Below, piece after piece: positions 22,454 to 31,451 of a stretch of DNA of 39,205 bases (its first letter is position 1; each line of letters begins with the position of its first letter). The position numbers and the translations under genes are program-made. This DNA comes from Streptomyces pyxinicus (lineage in GTDB: Bacteria > Actinomycetota > Actinomycetes > Streptomycetales > Streptomycetaceae), in assembly GCF_024753135.1 (NCBI RefSeq), contig NZ_JANUGP010000048.1, positions 1 to 39,205 of the forward strand, in the 5' to 3' direction. The notes beneath the pieces are model-generated. The model was not told the DNA's origin, searched no databases, and saw only the letters and a program-made list of their open reading frames with translations.

Positions 22454-23311
22454 TTACGCGTCCTTCAACTCCTGGCGCTGCCGTCCGAGCCCCTCGACCT
22501 CCAGCTCGACCACGTCTCCGGCGCGCAGGTAGGGCTTGGGGTCGGGCCGGCCCATGGCGACGCCGGCCGGGGTGCCGGTGTTGACGACGTCGCCGGGGTG
22601 GAGGGTCATGAAGCGGCTGAGGTAGCGGACGACCTCGCCGACCGGGAAGATCTGGTCGGCCGTGGTGCCGTGCTGCTTCAGCTCGCCGTTGACCCACAGC
22701 CGCAGGGCGAGGGCCTGCGGGTCGGGCACCTCGTCCGCCGTCACCAGCCAGGGGCCGAGCGGGTTGAACGTCTCGCAGTTCTTGCCCTTGTCCCAGGTGC
22801 CGCCCCGCTCGATCTGGAATTCCCGCTCGGAGACGTCGTGGGCGACGGCGTACCCGGCGACATGGGCGAGCCCCTCCTCGGCCGACTCCAGATAGCGGGC
22901 CGTACGCCCGATGACGACGGCCAGCTCCACCTCCCAGTCGGTCTTCACCGAGTCGCGCGGGACCAGCACGGTGTCGTCGGGACCGACCACGGTGTCCGGC
23001 GCCTTGAGGAAGACGACCGGCTCGGCGGGCGGCTCGGCACCGGTCTCCCGGGCGTGGTCGTGGTAGTTGAGCCCGATGCACACCACCTTGCCGATCCGGG
23101 CGACCGGCGGCCCGGTCCGGAGCCCGGCCGCGTCCAGCGCGGGCAGGTCACCGGCCTCGGCGGCGGCCCGCACCCGGGCGAGCGCGGCCTCGTCGGCGAG
23201 GAGCGCTCCGTCGATGTCGGCCACGAGGCCCGACAGGTCGCGCAGGGTCCCCCCGGCGTCCAGCAGCGCGGGCCGCTCCGCACCCGCCGTGCCGACTCGC
23301 AGCAGCTTCAT
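22454..23311 (-). CDS. Fumarylacetoacetate hydrolase family protein
   Basis: A 285-residue FAH-family enzyme. A short N-terminal domain precedes the catalytic barrel from about residue 70. Metal-site motifs are visible: CIGLNYHDHARETG, PVVFLKAPDTVVGPDD, DWEVELAVVIGR, the YAVAHDVSEREFQ segment and PGDVVNTGTPAGVAMG. Members hydrolyse C-C bonds in acylpyruvates or fumarylacetoacetate or decarboxylate oxaloacetate. ATG 23311 follows GAGGGAG at 8 nt. It converges with the F420-type gene (15 bp between stops). It is not within a recognisable aromatic catabolic operon, so the substrate is open. Confidence 0.9.
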   Translation of the reverse strand: MKLLRVGTAGAERPALLDAGGTLRDLSGLVADIDGALLADEAALARVRAAAEAGDLPALDAAGLRTGPPVARIGKVVCIGLNYHDHARETGAEPPAEPVVFLKAPDTVVGPDDTVLVPRDSVKTDWEVELAVVIGRTARYLESAEEGLAHVAGYAVAHDVSEREFQIERGGTWDKGKNCETFNPLGPWLVTADEVPDPQALALRLWVNGELKQHGTTADQIFPVGEVVRYLSRFMTLHPGDVVNTGTPAGVAMGRPDPKPYLRAGDVVELEVEGLGRQRQELKDA

Positions 23312-23440
23312 GTCACCGTCTCCCTCGATAGCGGGGCGCCCGACCGATGGGTGCGGCCACCGAGAGGACTGGCTGATCCTCCAATCCCGCCGTCCACTCC
23401 GCAAGACCTTGTTCATGTACTGGACCGTAACCGCAGGTGG

Positions 23441-24139
23441 TCAGCGGTACAGGGCGGCCCGTTCGAGTGCGCTCCAGGTGGTGCTGGTGACGATGTAGAG
23501 GGCCGCCGCGAGCGGTACGGCGGCGACGGTGGCGAGGGTGAGGAAGGACAGGAACGGCGCGACGCGGTTCACCGCGCCGAGCCCCGGGAGCCCCCCGGCG
23601 ACGACCGGTTCGGCCGCCGCCAGTCGCCTCGCGCGCCGGTAGGTGAAGGTGGCGACGGCCGCGACGAGGGCGAAGAGGCCGAGGTAGACCAGGCCGGCCG
23701 GGCCGAACGGGCCGCCGTCGGCGAGCGCGTCCGTCCAGCGGCCGCCGAGCGGCGCCGCGAACAGCCGGTGGGCCAGCAGACCGGACCCGGCGCTGGTCGA
23801 GAACAGGTGGTAGAGCAGGAAGAAGGCGGGCAGTTGGAGCAGGCCCGGCAGGATGCCGGACAGCGGGGAGACCCGTTCCGCGGTGTGCAGTTCGAGGACG
23901 GCCCGCCGCAGCCGCTCGGGGTCCTTCGCGTGCCGCCCGCGCAGCTCCGCGATCCTCGGCCGCAGCGCGGCGCGGGCCCGCTGCCCGCGCGCGGCGGCCC
24001 GGGACAGGGGGTGGACGAGGAGTCGTACCAGGGCGGTGAACAGGACGATCGCCGCGGCGGTCGCGGAGTCGTGGCAGAGCGGGGTGAGCAGGTCGGCGAG
24101 GTGTTCGACCAGGTGTGCGAACACGCTGAAGACGGACAT
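23441..24139 (-). CDS. YidC/Oxa1-family membrane insertase, short paralogue
   Basis: A 232-residue membrane protein of the YidC/Oxa1 family. The first core helix carries the conserved groove Arg (VLFTALVRLLVHPLSRAAARGQ). A charged coiled-coil hairpin (about 55-88) follows, then SGILPGLLQLPAFFLLYHLF and three more helices, ending near LERAALYR. It lacks the large N-terminal extension and long C-tail of the main actinobacterial YidC. The main YidC normally sits beside rpmH, rnpA and jag; this one does not, so it is probably a secondary copy. ATG 24139 follows GGAGGG. It is downstream of DUF6412 in a two-gene operon. Confidence 0.88.
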   Translation of the reverse strand: MSVFSVFAHLVEHLADLLTPLCHDSATAAAIVLFTALVRLLVHPLSRAAARGQRARAALRPRIAELRGRHAKDPERLRRAVLELHTAERVSPLSGILPGLLQLPAFFLLYHLFSTSAGSGLLAHRLFAAPLGGRWTDALADGGPFGPAGLVYLGLFALVAAVATFTYRRARRLAAAEPVVAGGLPGLGAVNRVAPFLSFLTLATVAAVPLAAALYIVTSTTWSALERAALYR

Positions 24140-24209
24140 GGGTGAGCCCTCCGGGGGTCTCGTCGTGCCGGGAGAGAGAGGGGGATCTCGGCAGACGACC
24201 CGCGCGGGG

Positions 24210-24554
24210 TCACACGGTACGGAAGGTGCCCCGCGCGGTGGTCGCCGGAAGGCTCCGGCCGGGTGCCCTGGGGCGTCGGCGGCCGGGCGCGTCGGGATCG
24301 CGCTGGGGCAGGAAGGCGGTGCGGCGGGCGCGGTCACGCAGGGCCGTACGGACCCGGGTGGGCGGTACGGCGGGCACCGACCGGGCGGCCAGCACCGCGC
24401 AGAGGGCGAGCGCACAGCTCGCCGCGGCGGTCGCGGCCAGGGCCACGGTCGTGAAGAGGCTGCCGGTCTCCAGCAGCAGGACGGACAGCAGCAGCACGGG
24501 CGGCAGCAGGAGCAGCGGCTTCAGCCGGCGGGAGCACGTGACCTTGCGCGGCAC
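24210..24554 (-). CDS. DUF6412-type small membrane protein
   Basis: A 114-residue protein with two membrane segments, LLLLPPVLLLSVLLLETGSL and TTVALAATAAASCALALCAVL, then an Arg/Pro-rich cytosolic tail containing TAFLPQRDPDAPGRRRPRAPG. The sequence matches what I know as DUF6412, a Streptomyces family found next to a YidC paralogue. Function unknown; a role with that insertase is suggested only by the pairing. The start is GTG 24554, behind GGGAGGGGG and GGAG. The short promoter region upstream holds TATAAA (rightmost, about 24602) and GGGTAGG. Confidence 0.7.
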   Translation of the reverse strand: MPRKVTCSRRLKPLLLLPPVLLLSVLLLETGSLFTTVALAATAAASCALALCAVLAARSVPAVPPTRVRTALRDRARRTAFLPQRDPDAPGRRRPRAPGRSLPATTARGTFRTV

Positions 24555-24626
24555 CGCTCCGACCCCCTCCCCCGCGTCAACTGCCCGGCGTTTCCTACCC
24601 TTTATACCTGACCAGCCAGAACCGGG

Positions 24627-24985
24627 GTGGGTTCCCGTATGCGCCGTGTACCGACCTGCGTGCTGAGCGATTCCGGGCCGCCTCGGCTCACCGGTGGCCA
24701 CGCGGTGGACCGTTTCGTGGAGATCGGTTCCTGCACCAAGGTGCTGACCGGCACCCTGCTCATGCGGATGGCGGCGGCCCAGGGGCCGCAGCACATGCTC
24801 GGCCAGCAGCTCCTCGTACGACGCCCCGCCCGCCCGGGACGTGCGCGAGGTGAGCGCACGCCCCGACCCGGCCCGGCGGCTGCTCGTGCCGGGGCTGTTC
24901 GGGCGGGACCGCCGGCCCTGGACGATGACCGGGGCGATCCTTCCGGCGGGCGGGCGTCGCCCTGCTGCGCGGTGCCGGGGGCTGA
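24627..24985 (+). pseudogene. Rearranged remnant of a serine hydrolase (beta-lactamase fold)
   Basis: Three pieces of one gene type remain. The head (24639-24780, plus strand) reads VDRFVEIGSCTKVLTGTLLMRMAAA and contains the SxxK motif (SCTK) of the beta-lactamase/esterase family. A middle piece on the minus strand (about 24776-24835) reads SYEELLAEHVLRPLG, a typical later segment of the same family, so it is inverted relative to the rest. The tail (24841-24985, plus) reads WTMTGAILPAGG and, after a one-base shift, GVALLRGAGG and TGA. Hundreds of residues are missing. It cannot make an active enzyme. It lies between DUF6412 and the alcohol dehydrogenase. Confidence 0.75.
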
Positions 24986-25001
24986 TCAGCACCCGGCATC
25001 G

Positions 25002-26045
25002 TCAGATCGTGGCGACGTCGATCACGAACCGGTACCGCACGTCACTGGCCTGCACCCGCTCGTACGCCTCGTTGATCTGCTCGGCGGAGATCAGCTCGAT
25101 CTCCGCGCCCAACCCGTGCTCCGCACAGAAGTCCAGCATCTCCTGGGTCTCGGGGATGCCACCGATCCCGGAGCTGCTGACGCTGCGCCGGTGGCCGAAC
25201 AGGGACTGGAGCACGATCTGCACCGGCTCCTCGGGCAGGCCGACGTTCACCATGGTGCCGTCGGTCCGCAGCAGCGAGAGGTACGCGGCGAAGTCCAGCG
25301 GCGCGGACACCGTGTTCAGGATGATGTCGAAGGTGCCGGCCAGCTTCTCGAAGGTGTCCGGGTCGCCGGTGGCGTGGTAGTGGTCGGCGCCCAGGCGCAG
25401 CCCGTCGTCCTTCTTGCGCAGGGACTGCGAGAGCACGGTGACCTCGGCGCCCAGCGCGTGCGCGATCTTCACGCCCATGTGGCCGAGGCCGCCCAGGCCG
25501 ACGACGGCGACCTTCTTGCCGGGGCCGGCGTTCCAGTGCCTGAGCGGGGAGTACGTGGTGATACCCGCGCACAGCAGCGGCGCGGCCACGTCCAGTGACA
25601 GGCCCTCGGGAACGCGGACGACGAAGTTCTCGTCGACGACGACCTTCTCGGAGTAGCCGCCGTAGGTGGGCTCGCCGTCCTTGCCGGTGTCGTTGTAGGT
25701 CCAGGTCGGGCCGCCCTTGAGGCAGTACTGCTCCAGGCCGGCCGCGCAGTTGTCGCACGTGCGGCAGGAGTCGACCATGCAGCCGACGCCCACCCGGTCG
25801 CCGACGGCGAACCTCGTCACCTCGGAGCCGACCTCGGAGACGACACCGGCGATCTCGTGGCCCGGGACCATCGGGAAGATGCCGGGGCGCCAGCCGTCCT
25901 GGGCCTGGTGGATGTCGGAGTGGCAGATACCGGCGAACTTGATGTCGATGAGGACGTCGTGATCGCCGACCGCGCGCCGCTCGATGGTGGTCCGCTCCAG
26001 CGGGGCCTTCGGTGCGGGCGCGGCGTAAGCAGCAACAGTGGTCAT
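25002..26045 (-). CDS. Zinc-dependent NAD(P) alcohol dehydrogenase (YahK/CAD-like)
   Basis: A 347-residue medium-chain dehydrogenase of the cinnamyl-alcohol-dehydrogenase/YahK group. Catalytic zinc ligands: Cys41 in AGICHSDIH and His63-Glu64 in PGHEIAG. Structural zinc: Cys94, 97, 100 and 108. The coenzyme motif is VVGLGGLGHMGVK. Such enzymes reduce aldehydes broadly, often with NADPH. ATG 26045 follows GAGGAG at 8 nt. It is divergent from the MmyB-like regulator, and repeated CGTAC-core motifs in the 178-bp gap suggest direct control by it. An aldehyde-detoxification role is inferred. Confidence 0.92.
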   Translation of the reverse strand: MTTVAAYAAPAPKAPLERTTIERRAVGDHDVLIDIKFAGICHSDIHQAQDGWRPGIFPMVPGHEIAGVVSEVGSEVTRFAVGDRVGVGCMVDSCRTCDNCAAGLEQYCLKGGPTWTYNDTGKDGEPTYGGYSEKVVVDENFVVRVPEGLSLDVAAPLLCAGITTYSPLRHWNAGPGKKVAVVGLGGLGHMGVKIAHALGAEVTVLSQSLRKKDDGLRLGADHYHATGDPDTFEKLAGTFDIILNTVSAPLDFAAYLSLLRTDGTMVNVGLPEEPVQIVLQSLFGHRRSVSSSGIGGIPETQEMLDFCAEHGLGAEIELISAEQINEAYERVQASDVRYRFVIDVATI

Positions 26046-26144
26046 GCCGGATTCTCCTCAGAGTGGTTCGCGCCCGGCTGCCTTCGACCGGGCACCCCTC
26101 CAGCGTGCGCCCGGTCGCGGGCATCAGCCCAGTCCACCGCTCTT

Positions 26145-26198
26145 CGTACGACCGCCGTGCGTACCACTGGCGGGGTCAGGCTCCCGTGCGTACGACCG
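26145..26198. promoter_or_regulatory. CGTAC-core direct repeats between ADH and MmyB-like regulator
   Basis: CGTACGACCG occurs at 26145-26154 and again at 26189-26198. A longer overlapping repeat, CCGTGCGTAC(C/G)AC, occurs at 26155-26167 and 26184-26196. These are candidate regulator sites for both divergent genes. Confidence 0.45.
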
Positions 26199-26211
26199 TG
26201 TGCGGGGACGT

Positions 26212-26217
26212 GATACT
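26212..26217 (+). promoter_or_regulatory. -10 element GATACT, leaderless start candidate
   Basis: The hexamer ends exactly 6 nt before ATG 26224. The GGAGGT between them directly abuts the ATG and is too close to act as a normal ribosome site. Confidence 0.5.
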
Positions 26218-26223
26218 GGAGGT

Positions 26224-27132
26224 ATGGAACGCGGGGACGACATGCCGTCGGCGGTGGCGGCGCCCGGCCGGCCGCTGGACCGGCGGGCCGAGCTGAGCGA
26301 GTTCCTGCGCAGCAGGCGGGCCCGGCTGAAGCCGGAGGACGTGGGGCTGCCGGACTTCGGACGGCACCGCCGGGTGCCCGGACTGCGCCGCGAGGAGCTG
26401 GCCCAGCTGGCCGGGGTGTCGGTGGCGTACTACACCCGGCTGGAACAGGGCAACGGACGCAATGTGTCGGCGGAGGTGCTGGACGCGATCGCCCGCGCGC
26501 TGCGGCTGACCGACGCCGAGCACGCGCACCTCACCCACCTGGCCAAGCCGACGTCGCACAAGAAGAAGCCGCCCGCCCGCCGGCAGCAGGTGCGCCCCTC
26601 GCTGTGCCGGCTGCTGGACCGGCTGGAGGGCGTACCGGCGTACGTGGTGGGGCGGCGCTCGGAGATCCTGGCCTGGAACCGGATGGCGGCGGCCGTCTTC
26701 GGGGACTGGGCGGAGCTGCCGGCCGAGGAGCGCAACTGGGCGCGGCTGGTGTTCCTGCGGCCCGATTACCGGGAGCTGTTCGTCGACTGGGAGCAGAAGG
26801 CGATCGACATCGTCTGCGCCCTGCGGATGGACGCGGGCTGCTGGCCGGACGATCCCCGGCTGTCGGCGCTGGTGGGGGAACTCTCGGTGAAGAGCGAGGA
26901 GTTCCGGCGGCTGTGGGCCACGCACGACGTCAAGGAGAAGAGCCACGGCGTCAAGCGGCTGCACCATCCGCTGGTCGGTGAGCTGTCCCTGGACTTCGAG
27001 TCGTTCCGGCTCGCGGACGACGCGGACCAGGCCCTGCTGACGTACCACGCCGAGCCGGGCTCCGTGTCCGCCGAGTCCCTGCGCCTGCTGGCGAGTTGGG
27101 GAGCGGACGCGACCCGGGCGGCCACGGGCTGA
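26224..27132 (+). CDS. Helix-turn-helix regulator with MmyB-like ligand domain
   Basis: A 302-residue XRE-type regulator. The helix-turn-helix (about 22-95) includes FLRSRRARLKPEDVGL, RVPGLRREELAQLAGVSVAYYTRLEQG and NVSAEVLDAIARALRL. The MmyB-like ligand domain (about 115-295) shows YVVGRRSEILAWNRMAAAVFGDW, NWARLVFLRPDYRELFVDWE and the terminal LLTYHAEPGSVSAESLRLLASW. These regulators commonly sit divergent from an oxidoreductase gene, as here, and control it. ATG 26224 is chosen; ATG 26242 is possible. Confidence 0.9.
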   Translation: MERGDDMPSAVAAPGRPLDRRAELSEFLRSRRARLKPEDVGLPDFGRHRRVPGLRREELAQLAGVSVAYYTRLEQGNGRNVSAEVLDAIARALRLTDAEHAHLTHLAKPTSHKKKPPARRQQVRPSLCRLLDRLEGVPAYVVGRRSEILAWNRMAAAVFGDWAELPAEERNWARLVFLRPDYRELFVDWEQKAIDIVCALRMDAGCWPDDPRLSALVGELSVKSEEFRRLWATHDVKEKSHGVKRLHHPLVGELSLDFESFRLADDADQALLTYHAEPGSVSAESLRLLASWGADATRAATG

Positions 27133-27184
27133 GGGGCGCACCGGGACGGTCCCCGATGTGCCCCCCTGTCGCCGGAGCGGCGGT

Positions 27185-30100
27185 CTACTTGCCGAAGTAG
27201 GCGTCGTAGATCGTGACCTGCGAGGTGTTGCCCCTCTTGTCGGTGATCTCGGCCCGGAAGGAGACGGACTTGCCCCTCGCCGGGTTCTTCACCGTGATCC
27301 TGCCGCCGTGGACGGCGACCTTCGTGAAGGTCCTGCCGTCGTAGGAGACGTACACCGTCAGCGACTTCAGGTTGCGGCCTGCCGCGGCACCCTCGACGGT
27401 GACCGGGAAGGTGACCTTCCGGCCGGCGGGGACCGTGCTGTCCAGGCCGGTGGTGGCGCCGAAGTGCGGTGCCGACGCCGGGAGTTGGACGAGTGCGTCG
27501 CCGGACGGCTTCTTGGACCGGAAGGTCCAGGCGGCGTCGATCCGGCTGGAGGCCCTGGCGACCTTAGCCGAGCGCCGGACCGAGGTGGTCAGCCGGTAGG
27601 CGGCGTCACCGGCCGGCACCTTGAAGGTCTCCGCGCCGAACAGCGGGTCGGTGTTGGAGCCGACCTTGGTGCCGTTGCGGTACAGGGTGGTGTGCGCCGA
27701 GGTGAACTCCGAGTACCCGGCGTGCCGGGCGGAGTCCGCGACGAGCGGCAGCGAGCCGGAGATCTCGTCGCCGACGCGGAACAGGCCGAGTTCCTTGGAG
27801 ACGTGCGGGCCGAAGACGGCGGTGTTGACCGTCTTGGTGTAGGTCTTGCCGGCCTTGAAGGTGAACGTGCCGAGCGGGTACGCGGCGTCCACCACCGGGA
27901 AGCCGTCCTGGTCGAGGCCGCCGTCCTGCTCGAAGTCCAGCTGCCAGGTGACCTTGCCGCCGGTGGAGAGGTGCAGGGTGCGGATGCCGGGCAGCTTCTG
28001 CGGGACGTTGACGGAGGAGGCGCCGGAGCTGCCGGGCAGCCAGCCGGAGGCGGCGAGCGAGCCGGTCTTGCCGCTCGCGGGGGCGCCGAGCCGGCCCTTG
28101 ACGGTGCTCAGCTCGCTCGCCTTGTAGTGCTTGGTGTAGCCGGTGGCGAGCTTGGTGACCGGGCCGCCGGAGACCACGTCGTACTGGTCCGCGGCGCCCT
28201 TGGTCCAGTGGGCGTCCCACTGCTGGCGCAGCGTCCCGGCGGGCAGGGCGCCGCCGAGGTGGGCGGTGCGGAAGTTCTTGTACGAGTCCAGGAACCAGCC
28301 GTAGCCGTACTCGCCGTCGCCGATCGTGACGTCGAAGCCGGGCGAGGCGAACCGCGAGGTCACGCCCGAGGCGGGGACGGTGACGGACACCGGCTCGGCC
28401 TTGCGCGCGTCGACGGTGATCGTCTGCTTCTTGCCGACGGTCAGCTTCGGCTGCGCGATCCAGTCCAGGCCCTTGGCGGCGTCGGCCGGGTCGACGTAGA
28501 CGGCGGTGTTGAGGATGTACGTGCCCTTCGGCGCGCGCACCTTCACCGTGCCGGACTTGTCGTACGGGGACGCCGACACGCCGTTGGCCAGACCCGCGAC
28601 GCCGGTGAGGTCGGCGCCGTAGTACGGGGCCGGCCTGCCGTCGCGGCCGATGAACTTCAGCGTGACGTCGTACGACTCCACCTCGCGCTGCACCGCGGCG
28701 GCCGTGCGCACGGTCTGTCCGCCGCCGGTCGCCGTCACGTAGGCGGAGTAGGCGCCGTCGAGCGTGCCGCCCAGCTTGGTGTTCACGATCAGGCCGACCG
28801 AGGCCCTGCCGTGCGCCGGGACGGTCAGGGAGGTCGCGGCCAGCTTGAAGAAGCCGGCCGGGGCCGCCGCGCCCTTGGGGCCGGTCGCCGTGCTCGACAG
28901 GGCGAGCGTGACGTCCTTGTCGCCGAGGTTGCGGTAGGTCACCTGCCGGCTCACCGGCTTGTCGTCGGTGTGCGGCCACTGCTGGACCGGGAAGCTCACC
29001 GACACCGGTTCGGCGACGACGGCCTGCTTGATGGCCTTGTCGACCTGGATGCGGCCCGAACCCTGCTCGAACGGGGTGTACTTGCCGCCCTTGGTGGAGG
29101 CGGTCAGGGCGCCCTTCAGCTCGGCGGAGCCCCAGTCGGGGTGCTCCTGCTTCAGGATCGCGGCGGCGCCCGCGACGTGCGGGGTGGCCATCGAGGTGCC
29201 GGAAATGGTCAGGTACCCCTCGGGCTTCTCGCCGACCTCCTGGTCGATGACGCTGCCCTTGGCCGCGGCGGCCGTGATGTCGACGCCGGGCGCGGTGACG
29301 TCCGGCTTGACGGCGCCGTCGCCGGTGCGGGGCCCGGTGGAGGAGAAGTCCGCCAGCTTGTCCTTGCCGTCGACGGCGCCGACGGTGAGCGCCGCGTCCG
29401 CGCTGCCCGGCGAGCCGATCGACTGGGGGCCGTCGTTGCCCGCGGCGATCGCGAACAGGATGCCCTTCTCGGCGGAGAGCTTGTTCACCTCGGCTTCCAG
29501 CGGGTCGACCCCGGGGCTGTCGGGCCCGCCGAGGCTGAGGTTGACGACGGAGGCGCCCTGGGCGGCCGCCCACTCCATGCCGGCGAGGATGCCGGAGTCG
29601 TCACCGGAGCCGGAGTCGTCCAGCACCTTGCCGTTGAGGATCTTCGCGTCCGGTGCGACGCCCTTGTACTTGCCGCCCGACTTGGCGCCGGTGCCCGCCA
29701 CGATGGACGCGACGTGCGTGCCGTGCCCGAAGTGGTCCCGGGCGTCGGCCGCGCCGGTGAAGTTCTTCGACTCCAGCACCTGGGTCTTCAGGTCCGGGTG
29801 GCTGGTGTCGACGCCGGTGTCCAGGACGGCGACCTTCACGCCCTTGCCGGTGTAGCCGGCCTTCCACGCGGTCGGGGCGCCGATCTGGGGCACGGACTTG
29901 TCGAGCGAGGCGGTGCGGACGCCGTCGAGCCAGATGTGCGCGATCCCCTCGGCGGTCCGGCCGTCGTCGGTGACCGCGTGCCACAGCGCGGCGGTGTCCC
30001 GGGCCGGGGTCTGCACGGCGTCGGCGTTCAACGCGGCCAGGCTGCGGCGCAGTTGACCGGCGCCGCGGACGTCGGACTTCGCCGCGGCGGCGGCACCGCT

Positions 30101-30532
30101 GTACCCGACGATGACCTTCAGGCCGTTGTGCTGGGCCTTGCGGGTGGCCGCCTTGTTCAGCTCGGTGACGTCGAACAGGCGCTGGTCGAGCGTGCCGGAG
30201 GCGAGCAGGCGGGCCGCGTCGGCGGGCACCACCAGGGTGTGCCCGGCGGACCTGCGGATCTGGACGGGTATGTGCTCGCGCCCCTTGGCCCGCTGGAAAC
30301 CGACCACCCGGCCCTTGGCGTCCAGGGAGACCCGGTCGCCGGTGATGAGGGTGACGTGGTGCTGCCCGGCGGACGTCCCGGACGCGGTTGACGCGGCGGA
30401 CGCGGCCGGGACGGAGGCGGCCGGCTCGGATGCGGGCCTCGCCGACGCCGGGCTGGTCATTCCCGCTGCGAGGGCGACAGCCGCGGCGGTGGCCACACCG
30501 GCCGCGGCTGCTCTTTTCACTTGTCTGCGCAA
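27185..30532 (-). CDS. Large secreted subtilisin-like serine protease (S8)
   Basis: A 1115-residue exported protease. The signal peptide covers about 1-32 (cut near ASA). An N-terminal propeptide-like region (about 55-205) precedes the S8 domain (about 225-480). The triad is Asp238 (VAVLDTGVD), His270 (FGHGTHVAS) and Ser447 (ISGTSMATPHVAG), with oxyanion Asn365 (IAAGND). About 600 residues of beta-sandwich-like sequence follow, ending VTIYDAYFGK. No membrane anchor or sorting motif is seen, so it should be released to the medium. The start is TTG 30532 close behind GGGGGAG; GTG 30520 is the alternative. An inverted repeat lies just upstream. Similar long subtilases are common in Streptomyces; the substrate is unknown. 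Confidence 0.93.
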   Translation of the reverse strand: MRRQVKRAAAAGVATAAAVALAAGMTSPASARPASEPAASVPAASAASTASGTSAGQHHVTLITGDRVSLDAKGRVVGFQRAKGREHIPVQIRRSAGHTLVVPADAARLLASGTLDQRLFDVTELNKAATRKAQHNGLKVIVGYSGAAAAAKSDVRGAGQLRRSLAALNADAVQTPARDTAALWHAVTDDGRTAEGIAHIWLDGVRTASLDKSVPQIGAPTAWKAGYTGKGVKVAVLDTGVDTSHPDLKTQVLESKNFTGAADARDHFGHGTHVASIVAGTGAKSGGKYKGVAPDAKILNGKVLDDSGSGDDSGILAGMEWAAAQGASVVNLSLGGPDSPGVDPLEAEVNKLSAEKGILFAIAAGNDGPQSIGSPGSADAALTVGAVDGKDKLADFSSTGPRTGDGAVKPDVTAPGVDITAAAAKGSVIDQEVGEKPEGYLTISGTSMATPHVAGAAAILKQEHPDWGSAELKGALTASTKGGKYTPFEQGSGRIQVDKAIKQAVVAEPVSVSFPVQQWPHTDDKPVSRQVTYRNLGDKDVTLALSSTATGPKGAAAPAGFFKLAATSLTVPAHGRASVGLIVNTKLGGTLDGAYSAYVTATGGGQTVRTAAAVQREVESYDVTLKFIGRDGRPAPYYGADLTGVAGLANGVSASPYDKSGTVKVRAPKGTYILNTAVYVDPADAAKGLDWIAQPKLTVGKKQTITVDARKAEPVSVTVPASGVTSRFASPGFDVTIGDGEYGYGWFLDSYKNFRTAHLGGALPAGTLRQQWDAHWTKGAADQYDVVSGGPVTKLATGYTKHYKASELSTVKGRLGAPASGKTGSLAASGWLPGSSGASSVNVPQKLPGIRTLHLSTGGKVTWQLDFEQDGGLDQDGFPVVDAAYPLGTFTFKAGKTYTKTVNTAVFGPHVSKELGLFRVGDEISGSLPLVADSARHAGYSEFTSAHTTLYRNGTKVGSNTDPLFGAETFKVPAGDAAYRLTTSVRRSAKVARASSRIDAAWTFRSKKPSGDALVQLPASAPHFGATTGLDSTVPAGRKVTFPVTVEGAAAGRNLKSLTVYVSYDGRTFTKVAVHGGRITVKNPARGKSVSFRAEITDKRGNTSQVTIYDAYFGK

Positions 30533-30553
30533 GATCTCCCCCTGGAGATAGGT

Positions 30554-30580
30554 GCCGGGTGAATTCCCCGTTCACCCGGC
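30554..30580. promoter_or_regulatory. 27-bp inverted repeat upstream of the subtilase gene
   Basis: The arms GCCGGGTGAA (30554-30563) and TTCACCCGGC (30571-30580) are perfect complements around TTCCCCG, 22 bp before the TTG start. One arm with its flanking base reads GTTCACCCGGC, which resembles a single Streptomyces PHO-box unit, but the units are inverted, not direct. Confidence 0.6.
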
Positions 30581-30609
30581 CGGGGGTGCCTTCGCACATA
30601 CGCACGCCA

Positions 30610-30640
30610 GCCCCCCGGGTCACGAAGTATGCCGGGGGGC
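30610..30640 (-). terminator. Hairpin downstream of the ABC exporter operon
   Basis: GCCCCCCGG (30610-30618) pairs with CCGGGGGGC (30632-30640) around 13 nt, 46 bp beyond the ATPase stop. It probably terminates the permease-ATPase transcript before the subtilase promoter. Confidence 0.6.
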
Positions 30641-30685
30641 GATCAGACGGCGTCAAGGGTCTGATGTGGCGGACGTGTTACGGCG

Positions 30686-31369
<684 letters not shown>

Positions 31370-31451
31370 GTGGTGCTCCTGGGCTCCTGAGTGGGTTCGG
31401 GGGTGGTGTGCGCTGCGCTGCCGGCCGGGGGCCCGGTGCCGGCGGGCCGGG

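Noticed and set aside
24627..24985. Intact small serine hydrolase gene
   Set aside because: The frame runs into sequence that matches the family only on the opposite strand, and the tail needs a frameshift.
27158..30391. 1077-residue open frame on the plus strand
   Set aside because: It is exactly antisense to the subtilase gene, is compositionally an Arg/Gly/Val/Asp shadow, and shows no domain.
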